Source of the DNA: UBA7803 sp034522075
GTDB taxonomy: Bacteria; Pseudomonadota; Gammaproteobacteria; Pseudomonadales; Azotimanducaceae
Reading direction: 5' to 3'
NCBI GenBank assembly: GCA_034522075.1
Contig: JAXHLO010000019.1
Span: 1 to 64,000 of the forward strand
Length of the DNA: 64,000 bases
Below, one piece after another: positions 52,626 to 61,649 of this stretch. Made by a program: the position numbers and the translations under genes. How positions within the stretch are numbered: position 1 is the stretch's first letter; every line of letters begins with the position of its first letter. The notes beneath the pieces are model-generated. The model had not been told where the DNA came from. It saw only the letters and a program-made list of their open reading frames with translations, and searched no databases.

Positions 52626-53075
52626 CGCCTGTCACCTCACTGTTTCGCGCATGTTAGTCCGATCCCCTACGGGTGAGAAACCCGTGCAGGCCCGGTATTC
52701 GTCGCTTTCACGGAGAAACTTGCAGAAGTCTCCCAATTCGGTAGGGTAGATGATGATCTCCGGCGAGGTCTGCCTTGAAACGGCACCTGCCGGTGTACTG
52801 CGACCGAGTTCGATGCCATCTCGTCCACGTCTGCAAAGGACGTCCGCAAAAGACGTTTGCAGAAGACTTTGCAAAAGACGTGCCGCAAGCGCAAGCGCTT
52901 GTCCCGCGGCCTGCGCCGCGCTGAACGACACGATGAAACACCGCCACCCTTCGGGATGGCCATTGGACACGCCAGCCCATAACCATGGCGCTGCCGTCGC
53001 CGTATGTCCGTAAGCCAACGCCAGGAGAACATTCGAGGGGGGTCCACAATCGACCCGGACGGGACAGGAGCAGTC
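52626..53075 (+). other. 450-base leader/intergenic region before the betaine genes
   Basis: No protein-coding gene is supported here. Visible structure: a perfect hairpin ACGGGT/ACCCGT at 52669-52685 near the peroxiredoxin promoter, the tandem repeats at 52826-52889, a palindrome CAAGCGCTTG at 52892-52901, and a short GC stem CGCGGC/GCCGCG at 52905-52920. A ribosome site (AGGAG) stands before the methyltransferase ATG at 53076. The cluster of elements suggests regulated expression of the osmolyte genes. I could not match it to a known SAM or SAH riboswitch. Confidence 0.6.
52826..52889 (+). repeat. Five imperfect 13-bp tandem repeats upstream of betaine genes
   Basis: Units: CACGTCTGCAAAG (52826), GACGTCCGCAAAA (52839), GACGTTTGCAGAA (52852), GACTTTGCAAAA (52865, one short) and GACGTGCCGCAAG (52877). 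The shared core is GACGT-N2-GCAAAA. Iterated half-sites of this kind are usually bound by a regulator; an osmoregulator is the obvious candidate because the glycine methyltransferase gene follows 187 bases later. They could also be a neutral slippage product. Confidence 0.6.
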
Positions 53076-53909
53076 ATGAGCGAGATATCCACGAAACGCG
53101 GTTCAGCCCAGCAGGACTACGGCAAGGAACCGCTGGAAGTACGCGACACCAACCAGTATCAGGCGGAGTACATCCGCTCATTCGTCGCCAGATGGGACGA
53201 ACTGATCGATTGGGACCGGCGCACCTCCAGCGAAGGCGACTTCTTCATCGAGATACTGCGTCAGCATGGCGCCAGAAAGGTTCTGGATGCAGCCACCGGC
53301 ACGGGTTTTCACTCGGTACGCCTGCACGAAGCCGGGTTCGAAGTGTCCAGCATCGACGGCAACCCGGTGATGCTGGCTAAGGCCTTCGAGAATGCCCTGG
53401 ACCGGGGCATCATCCTGCGGACCGTGCAGGCCGACTGGCGCTGGCTCAACAGAGACGTGCACGATCTGTACGACGCCATCATCTGCCTGGGCAATTCATT
53501 CACGCATCTGCACGACGAGAACGACCGGCGCAAAGCGCTGGCCGAGTTCTATGCCACCCTGCGCCACGACGGTGTGCTGATTCTCGACCAGCGCAACTAT
53601 GATGCGCTGCTCGACCAGGAGGTAGAACCCAGCCACGACTACTACTACTGCGGCGATTCGGTTCGCGCCACACCGGAACATCTCGACGAATCTCTGGCTC
53701 GTTTCCGTTACGAGTTCGCCAGCGGCGAAACCTACCATCTGAACATGTTTCCGCTGCGCAAAAGCTACGTGCACCGCCTGCTGCACGAAGTCGGTTTCCA
53801 GCATGTTACGACCTACGGTGACTTTCAGGAAACCTATAAGGACAGCGAACCGGACTTCTTCATCCATGTGGCCGAGAAACGCTACCTGGAAGGAGGCCAG
53901 CAATCATGA
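53076..53909 (+). CDS. Glycine/sarcosine N-methyltransferase
   Basis: 277 residues from ATG 53076, preceded by AGGAG. SAM-dependent methyltransferase that converts glycine to sarcosine and dimethylglycine, the first steps of betaine synthesis from glycine. The SAM-binding loop is KVLDAATGTGFHSVRLHEAG (about residues 66-85), and later segments IICLGNSFTHLHDENDRR and LILDQRNYDALLDQ are typical of GSMT. Glycine betaine accumulates as an osmoprotectant in the cytoplasm. Its stop overlaps the second methyltransferase start by 4 bases, and metK downstream supplies the SAM consumed. Confidence 0.93.
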   Translation: MSEISTKRGSAQQDYGKEPLEVRDTNQYQAEYIRSFVARWDELIDWDRRTSSEGDFFIEILRQHGARKVLDAATGTGFHSVRLHEAGFEVSSIDGNPVMLAKAFENALDRGIILRTVQADWRWLNRDVHDLYDAIICLGNSFTHLHDENDRRKALAEFYATLRHDGVLILDQRNYDALLDQEVEPSHDYYYCGDSVRATPEHLDESLARFRYEFASGETYHLNMFPLRKSYVHRLLHEVGFQHVTTYGDFQETYKDSEPDFFIHVAEKRYLEGGQQS

Positions 53910-54746
53910 GCGCATACTCCGAGGTCGTGGAAACCGCCCGCGAGTACTACAACAGCGACGACGCGGACAATTTCTATTACCAGGTATGGGGCGGCGAAGA
54001 CATTCACATCGGGCTCTACGAGCAGCCGGGTGAAGCCATCGCCGATGCCAGCCGGCGTACGATTGCCCGTATGGCACAGCAGGTGCCGTGGCTGTCCGCG
54101 GACAGCCGCGTACTCGACGTTGGCGCCGGCTACGGCGGCGCCGCCCGCTATCTGGCGGGGCGCTTCGGTTGCCATGTCACCGCGTTGAATCTGAGCGAGA
54201 AGGAAAATCAACGCGATCGCCAGATGAACCGGGAACAGGGCCTGGATCACCTGATCGAGGTCGTGGATGCCAGCTTCGAGGACATTCCAGCAGCGGATGC
54301 CGGCTTCGATCTGGTCTGGTCCCAGGACGCCATTCTGCACAGCGGCCAGCGCGAGCGCGTCGTCAGCGAAATCGCCCGGGTGCTGCACCCCGACGGCGAG
54401 TTCATCTTCACGGATCCCATGCAGGCCGACGACTGTCCGGACGGCGTGCTGCAGCCGGTGCTCGACCGGCATTCATCTGGATTCCCTGGGCTCCATCGGC
54501 TTCTACCGCGAAGCCGCCGCGCGCCACGGGCTGGTGGAAGTCGGCGTCACCGAACTCACCGACAACCTGGTCGTGCACTACACCCGCGTGCGCGAAGAAC
54601 TGGAGCGCTCTCAGGGCGAACTGAACGACAGGATCTCCGACGCTTATCTGGAGCGGATGCACAACGGCCTCGGCCACTGGATCGAAGCCGGGACGAAGGG
54701 CTATCTGCGCTGGGGCATTCTGCATTTCCGCAAGCCTGCCGTATGA
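53906..54746 (+). pseudogene. Sarcosine/dimethylglycine N-methyltransferase gene with a +1 frameshift
   Basis: Completes betaine synthesis by methylating sarcosine and dimethylglycine. The first 187 codons encode a normal SDMT, with SAM loop RVLDVGAGYGGAARYLAGRF and FDLVWSQDAILHSGQRERV. At 54468-54470 an extra base throws the frame. The expected continuation (IHLDSLGSIGFYREAAARHG to GYLRWGILHFRKPAV) is read +1 to a TGA at 54744-54746. Deleting one base in GGC restores about 280 residues. Since the operon is otherwise intact, a sequencing or assembly error is likely; a true mutation would block the pathway. Confidence 0.9.
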
Positions 54747-54809
54747 ACCCGACGGGGGCCGCATGCACACAAGGCCGCAGCGACAGAAACACACAAGGAC
54801 ACCACAGCC

Positions 54810-55976
54810 ATGGCACGCGAATACATCATCTCTTCCGAGTCCGTGGGGGAAGGTCATCCCGACAAACTGGCCGACAACATATCCGACGCCATTCTCGACG
54901 CCCTGCTTAGCCAGGATCGCAATTCCCGGGTGGCCTGCGAAACGCTGGTCAATACCGGCATGGCCGTTATCTCCGGCGAGATAACCAGCGACGCGCAGGT
55001 GGACTACACCCAGATCGTGCGCGACACCATCTGCGACATCGGCTACGACGATGCCCGCATGGGTTTCGACGGTCACTCCTGCGCAGTACTGCTGGCATTG
55101 GACAAGCAATCCCAGGACATCGCCCTGGGCGTGAACGAGGGCACCGGTACCGACCTCGAACAGGGTGCCGGCGATCAGGGGCTCATGTACGGCTTCGCCA
55201 CCAATGAGACCGACGGTCTCATGCCCATGCCCATCCAGTACGCCCACAAGCTCACCAAACGCCAGGGTGAGGTGCGGCGCAGCGGCGAACTGCCGTGGCT
55301 GCGCCCGGATGTGAAGTCACAGATCTCGGTTCGCTACGAGGGCGGCCAGCCCCGCGCCATCGATGCCGTGGTGCTGTCCACCCAGCACGACGAGGATGTC
55401 AGTCACGAAGATCTCACCGAGGCCGTGATGGAAACCATCGTCAAACCGGTGATCCCCCGGGAACTGCTCACCGAAGGCACGAAGTATTTCATCAATCCCA
55501 CCGGCCGCTTCGTCATCGGCGGACCGGTCGGCGATTGCGGCCTCACCGGCCGCAAAATCATCGTCGATACCTACGGCGGGGTCGGCCGCCACGGCGGCGG
55601 AGCCTTCTCCGGCAAAGACCCGTCCAAGGTGGACCGTTCGGCCGCTTACGCCGCCCGCTATGTGGCCAAGAACGTGGTGGCGGCCGGCCTGGCCGACCGC
55701 TGCGAGGTGCAGATCGCCTATGCCATCGGGGTGGCGCAGCCAGTGTCGGTGCACGTGGAAACCTTCGGCACCGGCACAATCGACGAGGAACGCATCGAGA
55801 CCCTGATCCGCGAGCATTTCGACCTGCGCCCGAAAGGCATCATCGACATGCTCGATCTGCTGCGGCCCATCTACCGCAAGACGGCCGCCAACGGTCACTT
55901 CGGCCGTGCCGACGCCGACTTCACCTGGGAACGCACGGACCGGGCCCAGGCATTGCGCAGCGGGGCGGGGCTGTAA
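54810..55976 (+). CDS. metK: S-adenosylmethionine synthetase
   Basis: 388 residues, standard length. Makes SAM from methionine and ATP in the cytoplasm. Signature segments are complete: SVGEGHPDKLADNISDAI (residues 9-26), GAGDQGLMYGFA (about 117-128) and GGGAFSGKDPSKVDRS (about 261-276). ATG at 54810 follows AAGGA. Placement 63 bases after the second betaine methyltransferase gene gives an operon in which MetK replenishes the three SAM used per betaine. It is probably the only metK of the genome, so expression may not be limited to osmotic stress. Confidence 0.97.
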   Translation: MAREYIISSESVGEGHPDKLADNISDAILDALLSQDRNSRVACETLVNTGMAVISGEITSDAQVDYTQIVRDTICDIGYDDARMGFDGHSCAVLLALDKQSQDIALGVNEGTGTDLEQGAGDQGLMYGFATNETDGLMPMPIQYAHKLTKRQGEVRRSGELPWLRPDVKSQISVRYEGGQPRAIDAVVLSTQHDEDVSHEDLTEAVMETIVKPVIPRELLTEGTKYFINPTGRFVIGGPVGDCGLTGRKIIVDTYGGVGRHGGGAFSGKDPSKVDRSAAYAARYVAKNVVAAGLADRCEVQIAYAIGVAQPVSVHVETFGTGTIDEERIETLIREHFDLRPKGIIDMLDLLRPIYRKTAANGHFGRADADFTWERTDRAQALRSGAGL

Positions 55977-55979
55977 CGC

Positions 55980-55996
55980 CCCGCCGGTCCGGCGGG
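55980..55996 (+). terminator. Hairpin after metK
   Basis: CCCGCCG (55980-55986) pairs with CGGCGGG (55990-55996) around GTC, 4 bases after the metK stop. There is no T-run, so it is a candidate terminator or 3' stabilising stem rather than a classical one. The minus-strand tRNA-Met lies just beyond. Confidence 0.45.
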
Positions 55997-56013
55997 CTGG
56001 GGGTGCTGCGATC

Positions 56014-56090
56014 TGGTAGCTACGGTTGGACTTGAACCAACGACCCCAGCATTATGAATGCTGTGCTCTAACCAGCTGAGCTACGTAGCC
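56014..56090 (-). tRNA. tRNA-Met (CAT), elongator type
   Basis: Read on the minus strand, a full cloverleaf: acceptor GGCTACG/CGTAGCT, D arm, anticodon stem CAGCA/TGCTG with loop TTCATAA (anticodon CAT), variable loop GGGTC, T arm with GGTTCAAGTCC, and an encoded CCA at 56014-56016. The sequence is close to E. coli elongator tRNA-Met and lacks initiator features. Distinguishing it from tRNA-Ile2 (lysidine-modified CAT) rests on this similarity. Confidence 0.95.
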
Positions 56091-56151
56091 ATGGAAAGGG
56101 GCGCAGAATTTTCCAGTCTGATACTGGTATTGTCAATGCTGTGAGCCGCCC

Positions 56152-57405
56152 ATGCTGAAGCTTCTGAGCTCGGTATCACTGTTGCTCTTCTCGCAGATTC
56201 TGCTGCTCACCGGCCACGGCATGCAGCTCACCTTGCTGCCGCTGCGGGCTCAGCTCGAGGGATTCACCCTCACCCAGATCGGCCTGACGGGTACGGCCTA
56301 CTTCGCCGGCTTCAGCGCCGGCTGCATTTTCACCCCCATGATGGCTCGCCGGGCCGGGCACATCCGCACCTTCGCCGTGCTGGCCAGCCTGGCCTCGGCC
56401 TTCATTCTGCTGTTTCCTCTGTGGCCGGAGTTCTGGCCCTGGCTGGTCCTGCGCTGCGGCGCCGGCTGGTGCATTGCCGGGCTCTATACGCTGATGGAAA
56501 GCTGGCTCAACGAACGTGCCAGCAATACCAACCGCGGCACCGTCATGGCCGTGTACACGCTGATCAACATGACCATGATCATGGTCGGCCAGTTGCTGAT
56601 CAACCTGGCCGATATCAGCGGTGCCGTCCTGTTCGCTGTGGCCAGCATCCTGTTCTCGGCGGCGCTGGTTCCGGTGGCTCTGTCCACGGACGCACCGGCG
56701 CCCATACGTTCCGTGCGCATCCGCCTGGGCACCCTGTGGGGCATTTCCCACGTGGCCTGCATCGGCAGCGTGCTCGCCGGGGCGGCCACCGGCGCGTTCT
56801 GGGGCCTCGGACCGGTTTATGCGTCCGCCAGCGGACTCGACACATTGCAGATCACCCTGTTCATCGCCGCAGCCGTGGCCGGCGGGGCGGTGTCGCAACT
56901 GCCGCTGGGCCGGCTTTCTGATCATTTCGACCGGCGTCTCATCGTCATGGGAGCCGCCGCGGCGGCGGGGATGGTGGCGCTGGCGCTGGCCGTTCTGCCG
57001 AGCCTGCCGTCGACGCCGCTGATCGCCCTGTCGTTTCTGTTCGGTGCCTTCGTCATGCCGCTGTATGCATTGTCGGTCGCCCACGCCAACGATCAGGCCG
57101 GTCCGCAGGACTTCATCGTCATCGGCTCCGGGGTGCTGATGCTGTTCGGTATGGGTTCGGCACTGGGTGCGCCGCTGGCGGGGCTGGTCATGGGGCCGCT
57201 GGGCAACCGTGGTCTGTTCGCCTTCGTCGCTGCCGTCCTGGCACTGCTGATCATCGGCATCATCCGGCGCCGGCGCACCCGCGCAGCACCCGCTCAGCAG
57301 GAAGCCGAGCAGCCGTTCGTGGCCGTATCGGATTTCGCACCGCTGCCGCTGGATCTGGATCCCCGCGCCCAGGCGCCGGACCAGGAGCAACAGCCGGGAC
57401 GTTGA
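56152..57405 (+). CDS. MFS transporter (YcaD-like)
   Basis: 417 residues with twelve predicted membrane helices. The N-terminal half has GFSAGCIFTPMMARRAGHIR (about residues 54-73), the MFS loop 2-3 motif region. The family-typical RCGAGWCIAGLYTLMESWLN follows near 102. The C-terminal 35 residues are polar. YcaD-type transporters are of unknown substrate. The gene is flanked by the tRNA-Met on the left and a convergent membrane-protein gene on the right, with no operon partner. Confidence 0.9.
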   Translation: MLKLLSSVSLLLFSQILLLTGHGMQLTLLPLRAQLEGFTLTQIGLTGTAYFAGFSAGCIFTPMMARRAGHIRTFAVLASLASAFILLFPLWPEFWPWLVLRCGAGWCIAGLYTLMESWLNERASNTNRGTVMAVYTLINMTMIMVGQLLINLADISGAVLFAVASILFSAALVPVALSTDAPAPIRSVRIRLGTLWGISHVACIGSVLAGAATGAFWGLGPVYASASGLDTLQITLFIAAAVAGGAVSQLPLGRLSDHFDRRLIVMGAAAAAGMVALALAVLPSLPSTPLIALSFLFGAFVMPLYALSVAHANDQAGPQDFIVIGSGVLMLFGMGSALGAPLAGLVMGPLGNRGLFAFVAAVLALLIIGIIRRRRTRAAPAQQEAEQPFVAVSDFAPLPLDLDPRAQAPDQEQQPGR

Positions 57406-57412
57406 GTCCCGC

Positions 57413-58123
57413 TCAGATTTCGATGCTGCCGGTGGCCGGACCTTGCTGCTGAGCTGCAGGCGGACGGTAACCGGCCAGTTGCCGATAGATGATGGCCAGA
57501 ATCATGAGCGTCCAGGGAATGGTCCAGATCCACCCCACCAGACTGAGAATACCGAGGGCAGCCAGGACCATGGCCGCCAGAGACAGCACGGCCACCTCGA
57601 AGAACTTGCGGTTGACCAGCCGCACCGAGACGATCAGGCAATCGGTGATGGACAGATTGCGCTCGACCTTCAAAGGCACCGCCAGGCTCAGTGCAAACAT
57701 GAGATAGATGCCCGGCAGCACCAGCAGGGTAAAGCCGATGAACGTGACCAGGCTCTGCAGAGCGCCAACGGCGACGATGGGCAGCACATCGCGGTAATAG
57801 GAGAACTGCTCCTCGAAGCTCACAGGCTTGCCGACGCTGCGCTTCAGGCCCAGCATGAATACGCCGGCCATGAAGGGATAGACGATCATCATCACCACGA
57901 GCTGCGTGACCGTACCGCCGACGAGGGATTGATCTTCAACGCCGAATATCGCGCCGAGCACCAGGGTGGCCACGACCACCGCAGCGTAGACCAGCAGCAT
58001 GCCGCCGATCACCAGCCCTTTGATGCCGTCGATGCGCTGCCAGGCCTCGCGGATCACGGGCATGATCTCGAGCTCGGCACGCCCCGCCAGAGTGTCTTCA
58101 ATGGAACCGCCGGGCTCGTTCAT
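57413..58123 (-). CDS. Predicted multi-pass membrane protein
   Basis: 236 residues with about five to six membrane helices starting near residue 36 (LVIGGMLLVYAAVVVATLVLG). Features include a conserved-looking VSFEEQFSYYRDVLPI loop and a terminal WIWTIPWTLMILAIIYRQLAGY. No named family is recognised with confidence; it resembles BPSS1780-type or DUF975-type small integral proteins. It follows ychF on the same strand 10 bases downstream, so it may be the last gene of the prs-rplY-pth-ychF operon. Confidence 0.75.
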   Translation of the reverse strand: MNEPGGSIEDTLAGRAELEIMPVIREAWQRIDGIKGLVIGGMLLVYAAVVVATLVLGAIFGVEDQSLVGGTVTQLVVMMIVYPFMAGVFMLGLKRSVGKPVSFEEQFSYYRDVLPIVAVGALQSLVTFIGFTLLVLPGIYLMFALSLAVPLKVERNLSITDCLIVSVRLVNRKFFEVAVLSLAAMVLAALGILSLVGWIWTIPWTLMILAIIYRQLAGYRPPAAQQQGPATGSIEI

Positions 58124-58133
58124 GGCACGACCT

Positions 58134-59225
58134 TCAGACGTTGAACCGGAATAGAATCACATCACCATCCTGGACTTCGTAGTCCTTGCCTTCCAGGCGC
58201 CATTTGCCAGCATCCTTGGCACCCTGCTCACCGCTGCAGGCCACGTAGTCAGCATAGGCAATGACCTCGGCACGGATGAAACCGCGCTCGAAGTCGGTGT
58301 GAATGGCCGCAGCGGCCTGGGGGGCGCGGGTTCCAACAGGAATCGTCCAGGCACGCGCTTCCTTGGGCCCGGCGGTAAAGAAGTGGTGCAGGCCCAGCAG
58401 CCGGTAGCCGGCCCGGATGACCCGGTGCAGGCCCGGCTCGTCGATACCCAGAGCGTCGAGAAAGTCAGCCTTCTCGTCCTCCTCGAGCTCGGCAATTTCC
58501 GCTTCGATCTTGTTGCAGATGGGCACGACCTCGGCGCCTTCCTCCGCTGCAAGCTGCGTGACGGTGTCGAGCAGCGGATTGTCGACGAAGCCGTCCTCGG
58601 CGACATTGGCAATGTAGAGCACCGGCTTGGCCGTCAACAGATGAAACTCGCGCAGCCGCTTCAACGCCTCCGGTTCGAGCCCCAGGGCACGAACCGGCCG
58701 GCCTTCATTGAGCCCCGCGCGCACGGTCTCCAGCACGTCGGCCAGAGCTCTGGCATCCTTGTCGCCGGCGTTGGCCGTGCGCCTGACCCGGTCCACCACC
58801 CGATCCACGGTCTCCAGATCGGCCAGCGCCAGCTCGGTGTTGATGACCTCGATGTCGTCGCGCGGGTTTACCCGGCCAGAGACGTGGACCACATTATCAT
58901 CGGTGAAGCAGCGCACCACATGGGCCACGGCATCCGTCTCACGGATGTGCGCGAGAAACTGATTGCCCAGCCCCTCGCCTTTCGAAGCCCCCGCCACCAG
59001 CCCGGCGATGTCGACGAACTCCATGGCTGACGGCACCACCTTGGCGGACTTGGCCAGTCTCGCCACTTCATCCAGACGCAAATCCGGCACCGGGACCACA
59101 CCCGTATTGGGATCGATGGTGCAGAACGGGAAGTTCTCGGCATCGATGCCCGCTTTGGTGAGCGCATTGAAAAGCGTGGACTTACCCACATTGGGCATTC
59201 CCACAATGCCGCATTTGAATCCCAT
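58134..59225 (-). CDS. ychF: YchF (Obg-family ATPase)
   Basis: 363 residues, a universal P-loop NTPase that prefers ATP. G1 motif GMPNVGKSTLF (residues 8-18), switch region and DIAGLVAGASKGEGLGNQFL (about 73-92), a helical insert around 130-200 and the C-terminal TGS domain (from about residue 278, FFTAGPKEARAWTIPVG). YchF associates with ribosomes and negatively affects oxidative stress responses in E. coli. The gene is immediately downstream of pth (no spacer), the standard gammaproteobacterial order. Confidence 0.96.
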   Translation of the reverse strand: MGFKCGIVGMPNVGKSTLFNALTKAGIDAENFPFCTIDPNTGVVPVPDLRLDEVARLAKSAKVVPSAMEFVDIAGLVAGASKGEGLGNQFLAHIRETDAVAHVVRCFTDDNVVHVSGRVNPRDDIEVINTELALADLETVDRVVDRVRRTANAGDKDARALADVLETVRAGLNEGRPVRALGLEPEALKRLREFHLLTAKPVLYIANVAEDGFVDNPLLDTVTQLAAEEGAEVVPICNKIEAEIAELEEDEKADFLDALGIDEPGLHRVIRAGYRLLGLHHFFTAGPKEARAWTIPVGTRAPQAAAAIHTDFERGFIRAEVIAYADYVACSGEQGAKDAGKWRLEGKDYEVQDGDVILFRFNV

Positions 59226-59840
59226 TCAGTCGTTCCCTTGTGGTTCCTGGCCCGGGACTTCCCGGCTGTGCAGATCGGTCATGGCCTTTTCCAGATCACC
59301 GCCGAGCAGGTGGCCGAGCACAGATTCCGGCAGATCGTAGACCTGCTCCAGAATGCGGCGTTCCGCCTCGGGCATGCGCACCGACGTGAGATAAGCCACC
59401 ACACGGTCACGGTCGCCCGGGTGACCCACCCCGATACGCAGCCGGCGGAAGTCGCGGCTGTTGCCGAGGCCGGCGATCACACTGCGCAGACCGTTGTGGC
59501 CGTTGTCGCCGCCGCCCGCCTTGATGCGCACCAACCCCGGCTCGAACGCCATCTCGTCATAGGCAATGAGCACTTCCGCCGGCTCGATCCGGTAGTAGCG
59601 CGCCATAGGACCCACCGCCTCCCCGGACAGATTGACGTAGGTCAGCGGAATCAGCAGGCGAACGTCGTGGCCGGCCAGCGTGCCTCGCCCGGTCAGACCC
59701 TTGAACCGGGCCTCTTCGCTGAGGGCTATGCCGTAGCGATGGGCCAGGGCGGCAACGAACTCCGCCCCCACATTGTGCCGCGTGTCCTGGTATTGCGGGC
59801 CCGGATTACCCAGGCCCGCAATCAGACGAATACCCGCCAC
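59226..59840 (-). CDS. pth: Peptidyl-tRNA hydrolase
   Basis: 204 residues, slightly longer than E. coli Pth (194). Releases peptides from peptidyl-tRNAs that drop off the ribosome. Catalytic His and its neighbourhood are in GLGNPGPQYQDTRHNVGAEF (residues 9-28), and GGGDNGHNGLRSVI (about 108-121) contributes substrate-binding Asp and Asn. The gene lies 3 bases after rplY and directly before ychF, an operon of translation genes. Confidence 0.96.
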   Translation of the reverse strand: MAGIRLIAGLGNPGPQYQDTRHNVGAEFVAALAHRYGIALSEEARFKGLTGRGTLAGHDVRLLIPLTYVNLSGEAVGPMARYYRIEPAEVLIAYDEMAFEPGLVRIKAGGGDNGHNGLRSVIAGLGNSRDFRRLRIGVGHPGDRDRVVAYLTSVRMPEAERRILEQVYDLPESVLGHLLGGDLEKAMTDLHSREVPGQEPQGND

Positions 59841-59843
59841 CGG

Positions 59844-60587
59844 TCACTCTTTGCCCGATGACTCTTCGTCGCCCGACTCCTCGCCGGCCTCGTCGCCGGC
59901 GTCTTCATCACCGGCCTCGGCGGTGGTGTCCTCACCGGCCTCCTCCGCTGCAGCCTCGGCTGCCGCTTCCTCGGCCGCTTCCTCGGCTTCCTCGTCCACA
60001 CCGCCGCGGGGCGACAGCACGGTGACCACGGTGGAATCATGGTCCTCCCCGTGAGTGAGCTCGAGGATGACCACGTCTTCCGGCAGGGCCAGATCCGACA
60101 GATGGATCGAGTCGCCCACATCCATCTTCGCCATGTCGATCTCGATGTACTCCGGCAGATTCCTCGGCAGGCAGCGCACTTCCACTTCGTTCATGTTGTG
60201 CACGATGCTGCCGCCGTTGAGCCGCACACCCACGCAGTCTTCTTCATTGAGGAAGTGCAGCGGAATGTGCACGTCGATCTCCTGATCGGCGCTTACCCGC
60301 AGGAAATCGAGGTGCTGCACCTTCTCCGAGGCGGGATTGCGCTGCACGTCGCGCAGCACGGCCGACTGTTTGTCACCCGCCACGACCACATCGAGCACCT
60401 GAGAATAAAACGCCTCGGATTCCATCTGCTTCTTCAGCGCATTGGCATTGAAGGTCAGCGCCTGCGGCTCACGGCCGCCACCGTAAATGATGCCCGGAAC
60501 ACTTTCGTCTGCGCGGCGCAGGCGGCGGCTCGCACCTTTCCCCACGTCCTTGCGCAGTTCCGCAACAACCTCTATCTGCTGTCGCAT
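59844..60587 (-). CDS. rplY: Ribosomal protein L25, long CTC type
   Basis: 247 residues. The N-terminal L25 domain (about 1-95; VGKGASRRLRRADESVPGII) binds 5S rRNA, followed by the CTC/TL5 C-terminal domain (about 96-190). The last 55 residues are an acidic, Ala/Glu/Asp-rich low-complexity tail after GGVDEEAEEAAEEA. Such tails occur in the general-stress-protein CTC branch. E. coli has only the short form. Upstream is prs at a distance of 85 bases and downstream pth at 3 bases. Confidence 0.95.
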   Translation of the reverse strand: MRQQIEVVAELRKDVGKGASRRLRRADESVPGIIYGGGREPQALTFNANALKKQMESEAFYSQVLDVVVAGDKQSAVLRDVQRNPASEKVQHLDFLRVSADQEIDVHIPLHFLNEEDCVGVRLNGGSIVHNMNEVEVRCLPRNLPEYIEIDMAKMDVGDSIHLSDLALPEDVVILELTHGEDHDSTVVTVLSPRGGVDEEAEEAAEEAAAEAAAEEAGEDTTAEAGDEDAGDEAGEESGDEESSGKE

Positions 60588-60672
60588 GTAGATTTCTCCT
60601 GTCTGTTCAGACGTTGATATCGGGCGGAAGACCGCGACCAGACTCCGCCGTAAACATCCTCAGCACCGGTTC

Positions 60673-61617
60673 CTACCGGAACATAGCGCTGATGGATTCT
60701 TCGTTGCTCACGCGCCGGATCGCCTCAGCGAGGAGGCGATCGAGGCTGAGCTGAGTCATCTTGCTGCAGGCGCTGGCTTCTTCGCCCAGCGGAATCGTAT
60801 CGGTGACCACCATCTCGTCGAGCTCGGACTCGCTGATGCGTTCGATGGCTTTGCCCGACAGCACCGGATGGGTGATGTAAGCCACCACCTTCACCGCGCC
60901 TTGCTCCTTAAGTGCCGCCGCCGCCGTGCACAACGTTCCCGCGGTATCGACGATGTCGTCCACCATGACGCAGGTTTTACCCACCACGTCGCCGATGACG
61001 TTCATCACCCGGGTTTCGTTAGCCTGGGCCCGGCGTTTGTCGATGATGGCCAGATCCAGATCCTCGGCCTGCTTGGCAATGGCCCGGGCCCGCACCACGC
61101 CGCCGATATCCGGTGAGACGATGATGGGCTTTTCGTAGCGGCGGGTGAGCATGTGATCCACCAGCACCGGCGAAGCATAGACGTTGTCTACCGGCATCTT
61201 GAAAAAGCCCTGAATCTGGTCGGCATGCAGATCTACCGTGAGCAGCCGGTCGATGCCCACCGCGTCGAGCATGTCTGCCACCACTTTGGCGCTGATGGCT
61301 ACCCGGGCGGAGCGCGGCCGGCGATCCTGCCGGGCATAGCCGAAGTAGGGAATCACTGCGGTGATGCGGGTCGCTGACGATCGGCGCATGGCGTCCGCCA
61401 TGATCATCAGTTCCATCAGGTTGTCATTGGTGGGTGCACAGGTGGATTGCAGCAGGAAGACATCCTCGCCGCGCACGTTCTCTTCGATCTCCACGCTCAC
61501 TTCGCCGTCGCTGAACCGGCCCACGGTGGCTTGACCCATCTCTTTACGCATCTCGTGCACGACGCGCTGTGCAAGCAGCCGATTGGAGCTGCCTGCAAAT
61601 ATCCTGAGATTTGCCAC
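60673..61617 (-). CDS. prs: Ribose-phosphate pyrophosphokinase
   Basis: 314 residues from the GTG at 61617 (VANLRIFAGSSNRLLAQRV), preceded by AGAGGA. Upstream extension would read through tRNA-Gln and is rejected. Makes PRPP for nucleotide, histidine and NAD synthesis. Motifs: ELMIMADAMRRSSATRITAV, PYFGYARQDRRPR (catalytic loop region) and the PRPP-binding CVMVDDIVDTAGTL (about residues 214-227). Its position between tRNA-Gln and rplY is the common gammaproteobacterial layout, except that ispE is missing upstream. Confidence 0.96.
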   Translation of the reverse strand: MANLRIFAGSSNRLLAQRVVHEMRKEMGQATVGRFSDGEVSVEIEENVRGEDVFLLQSTCAPTNDNLMELMIMADAMRRSSATRITAVIPYFGYARQDRRPRSARVAISAKVVADMLDAVGIDRLLTVDLHADQIQGFFKMPVDNVYASPVLVDHMLTRRYEKPIIVSPDIGGVVRARAIAKQAEDLDLAIIDKRRAQANETRVMNVIGDVVGKTCVMVDDIVDTAGTLCTAAAALKEQGAVKVVAYITHPVLSGKAIERISESELDEMVVTDTIPLGEEASACSKMTQLSLDRLLAEAIRRVSNEESISAMFR

Positions 61618-61649
61618 TATGCGTTCCTCTGAATATCGTGCGTGAGATG

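Noticed and set aside
52626..53075. Small open frames and a possible SAM or SAH riboswitch before the betaine operon.
   Set aside because: The frames have no homology or ribosome sites and overlap one another; I could not find the conserved cores of known SAM or SAH aptamers by eye. Repeats are reported instead.
59844..60001. The acidic, low-complexity tail of L25 as a frameshift artefact.
   Set aside because: The frame stays open, ends just before pth with a 3-base gap, and similar acidic tails are common in the CTC branch of L25 proteins.
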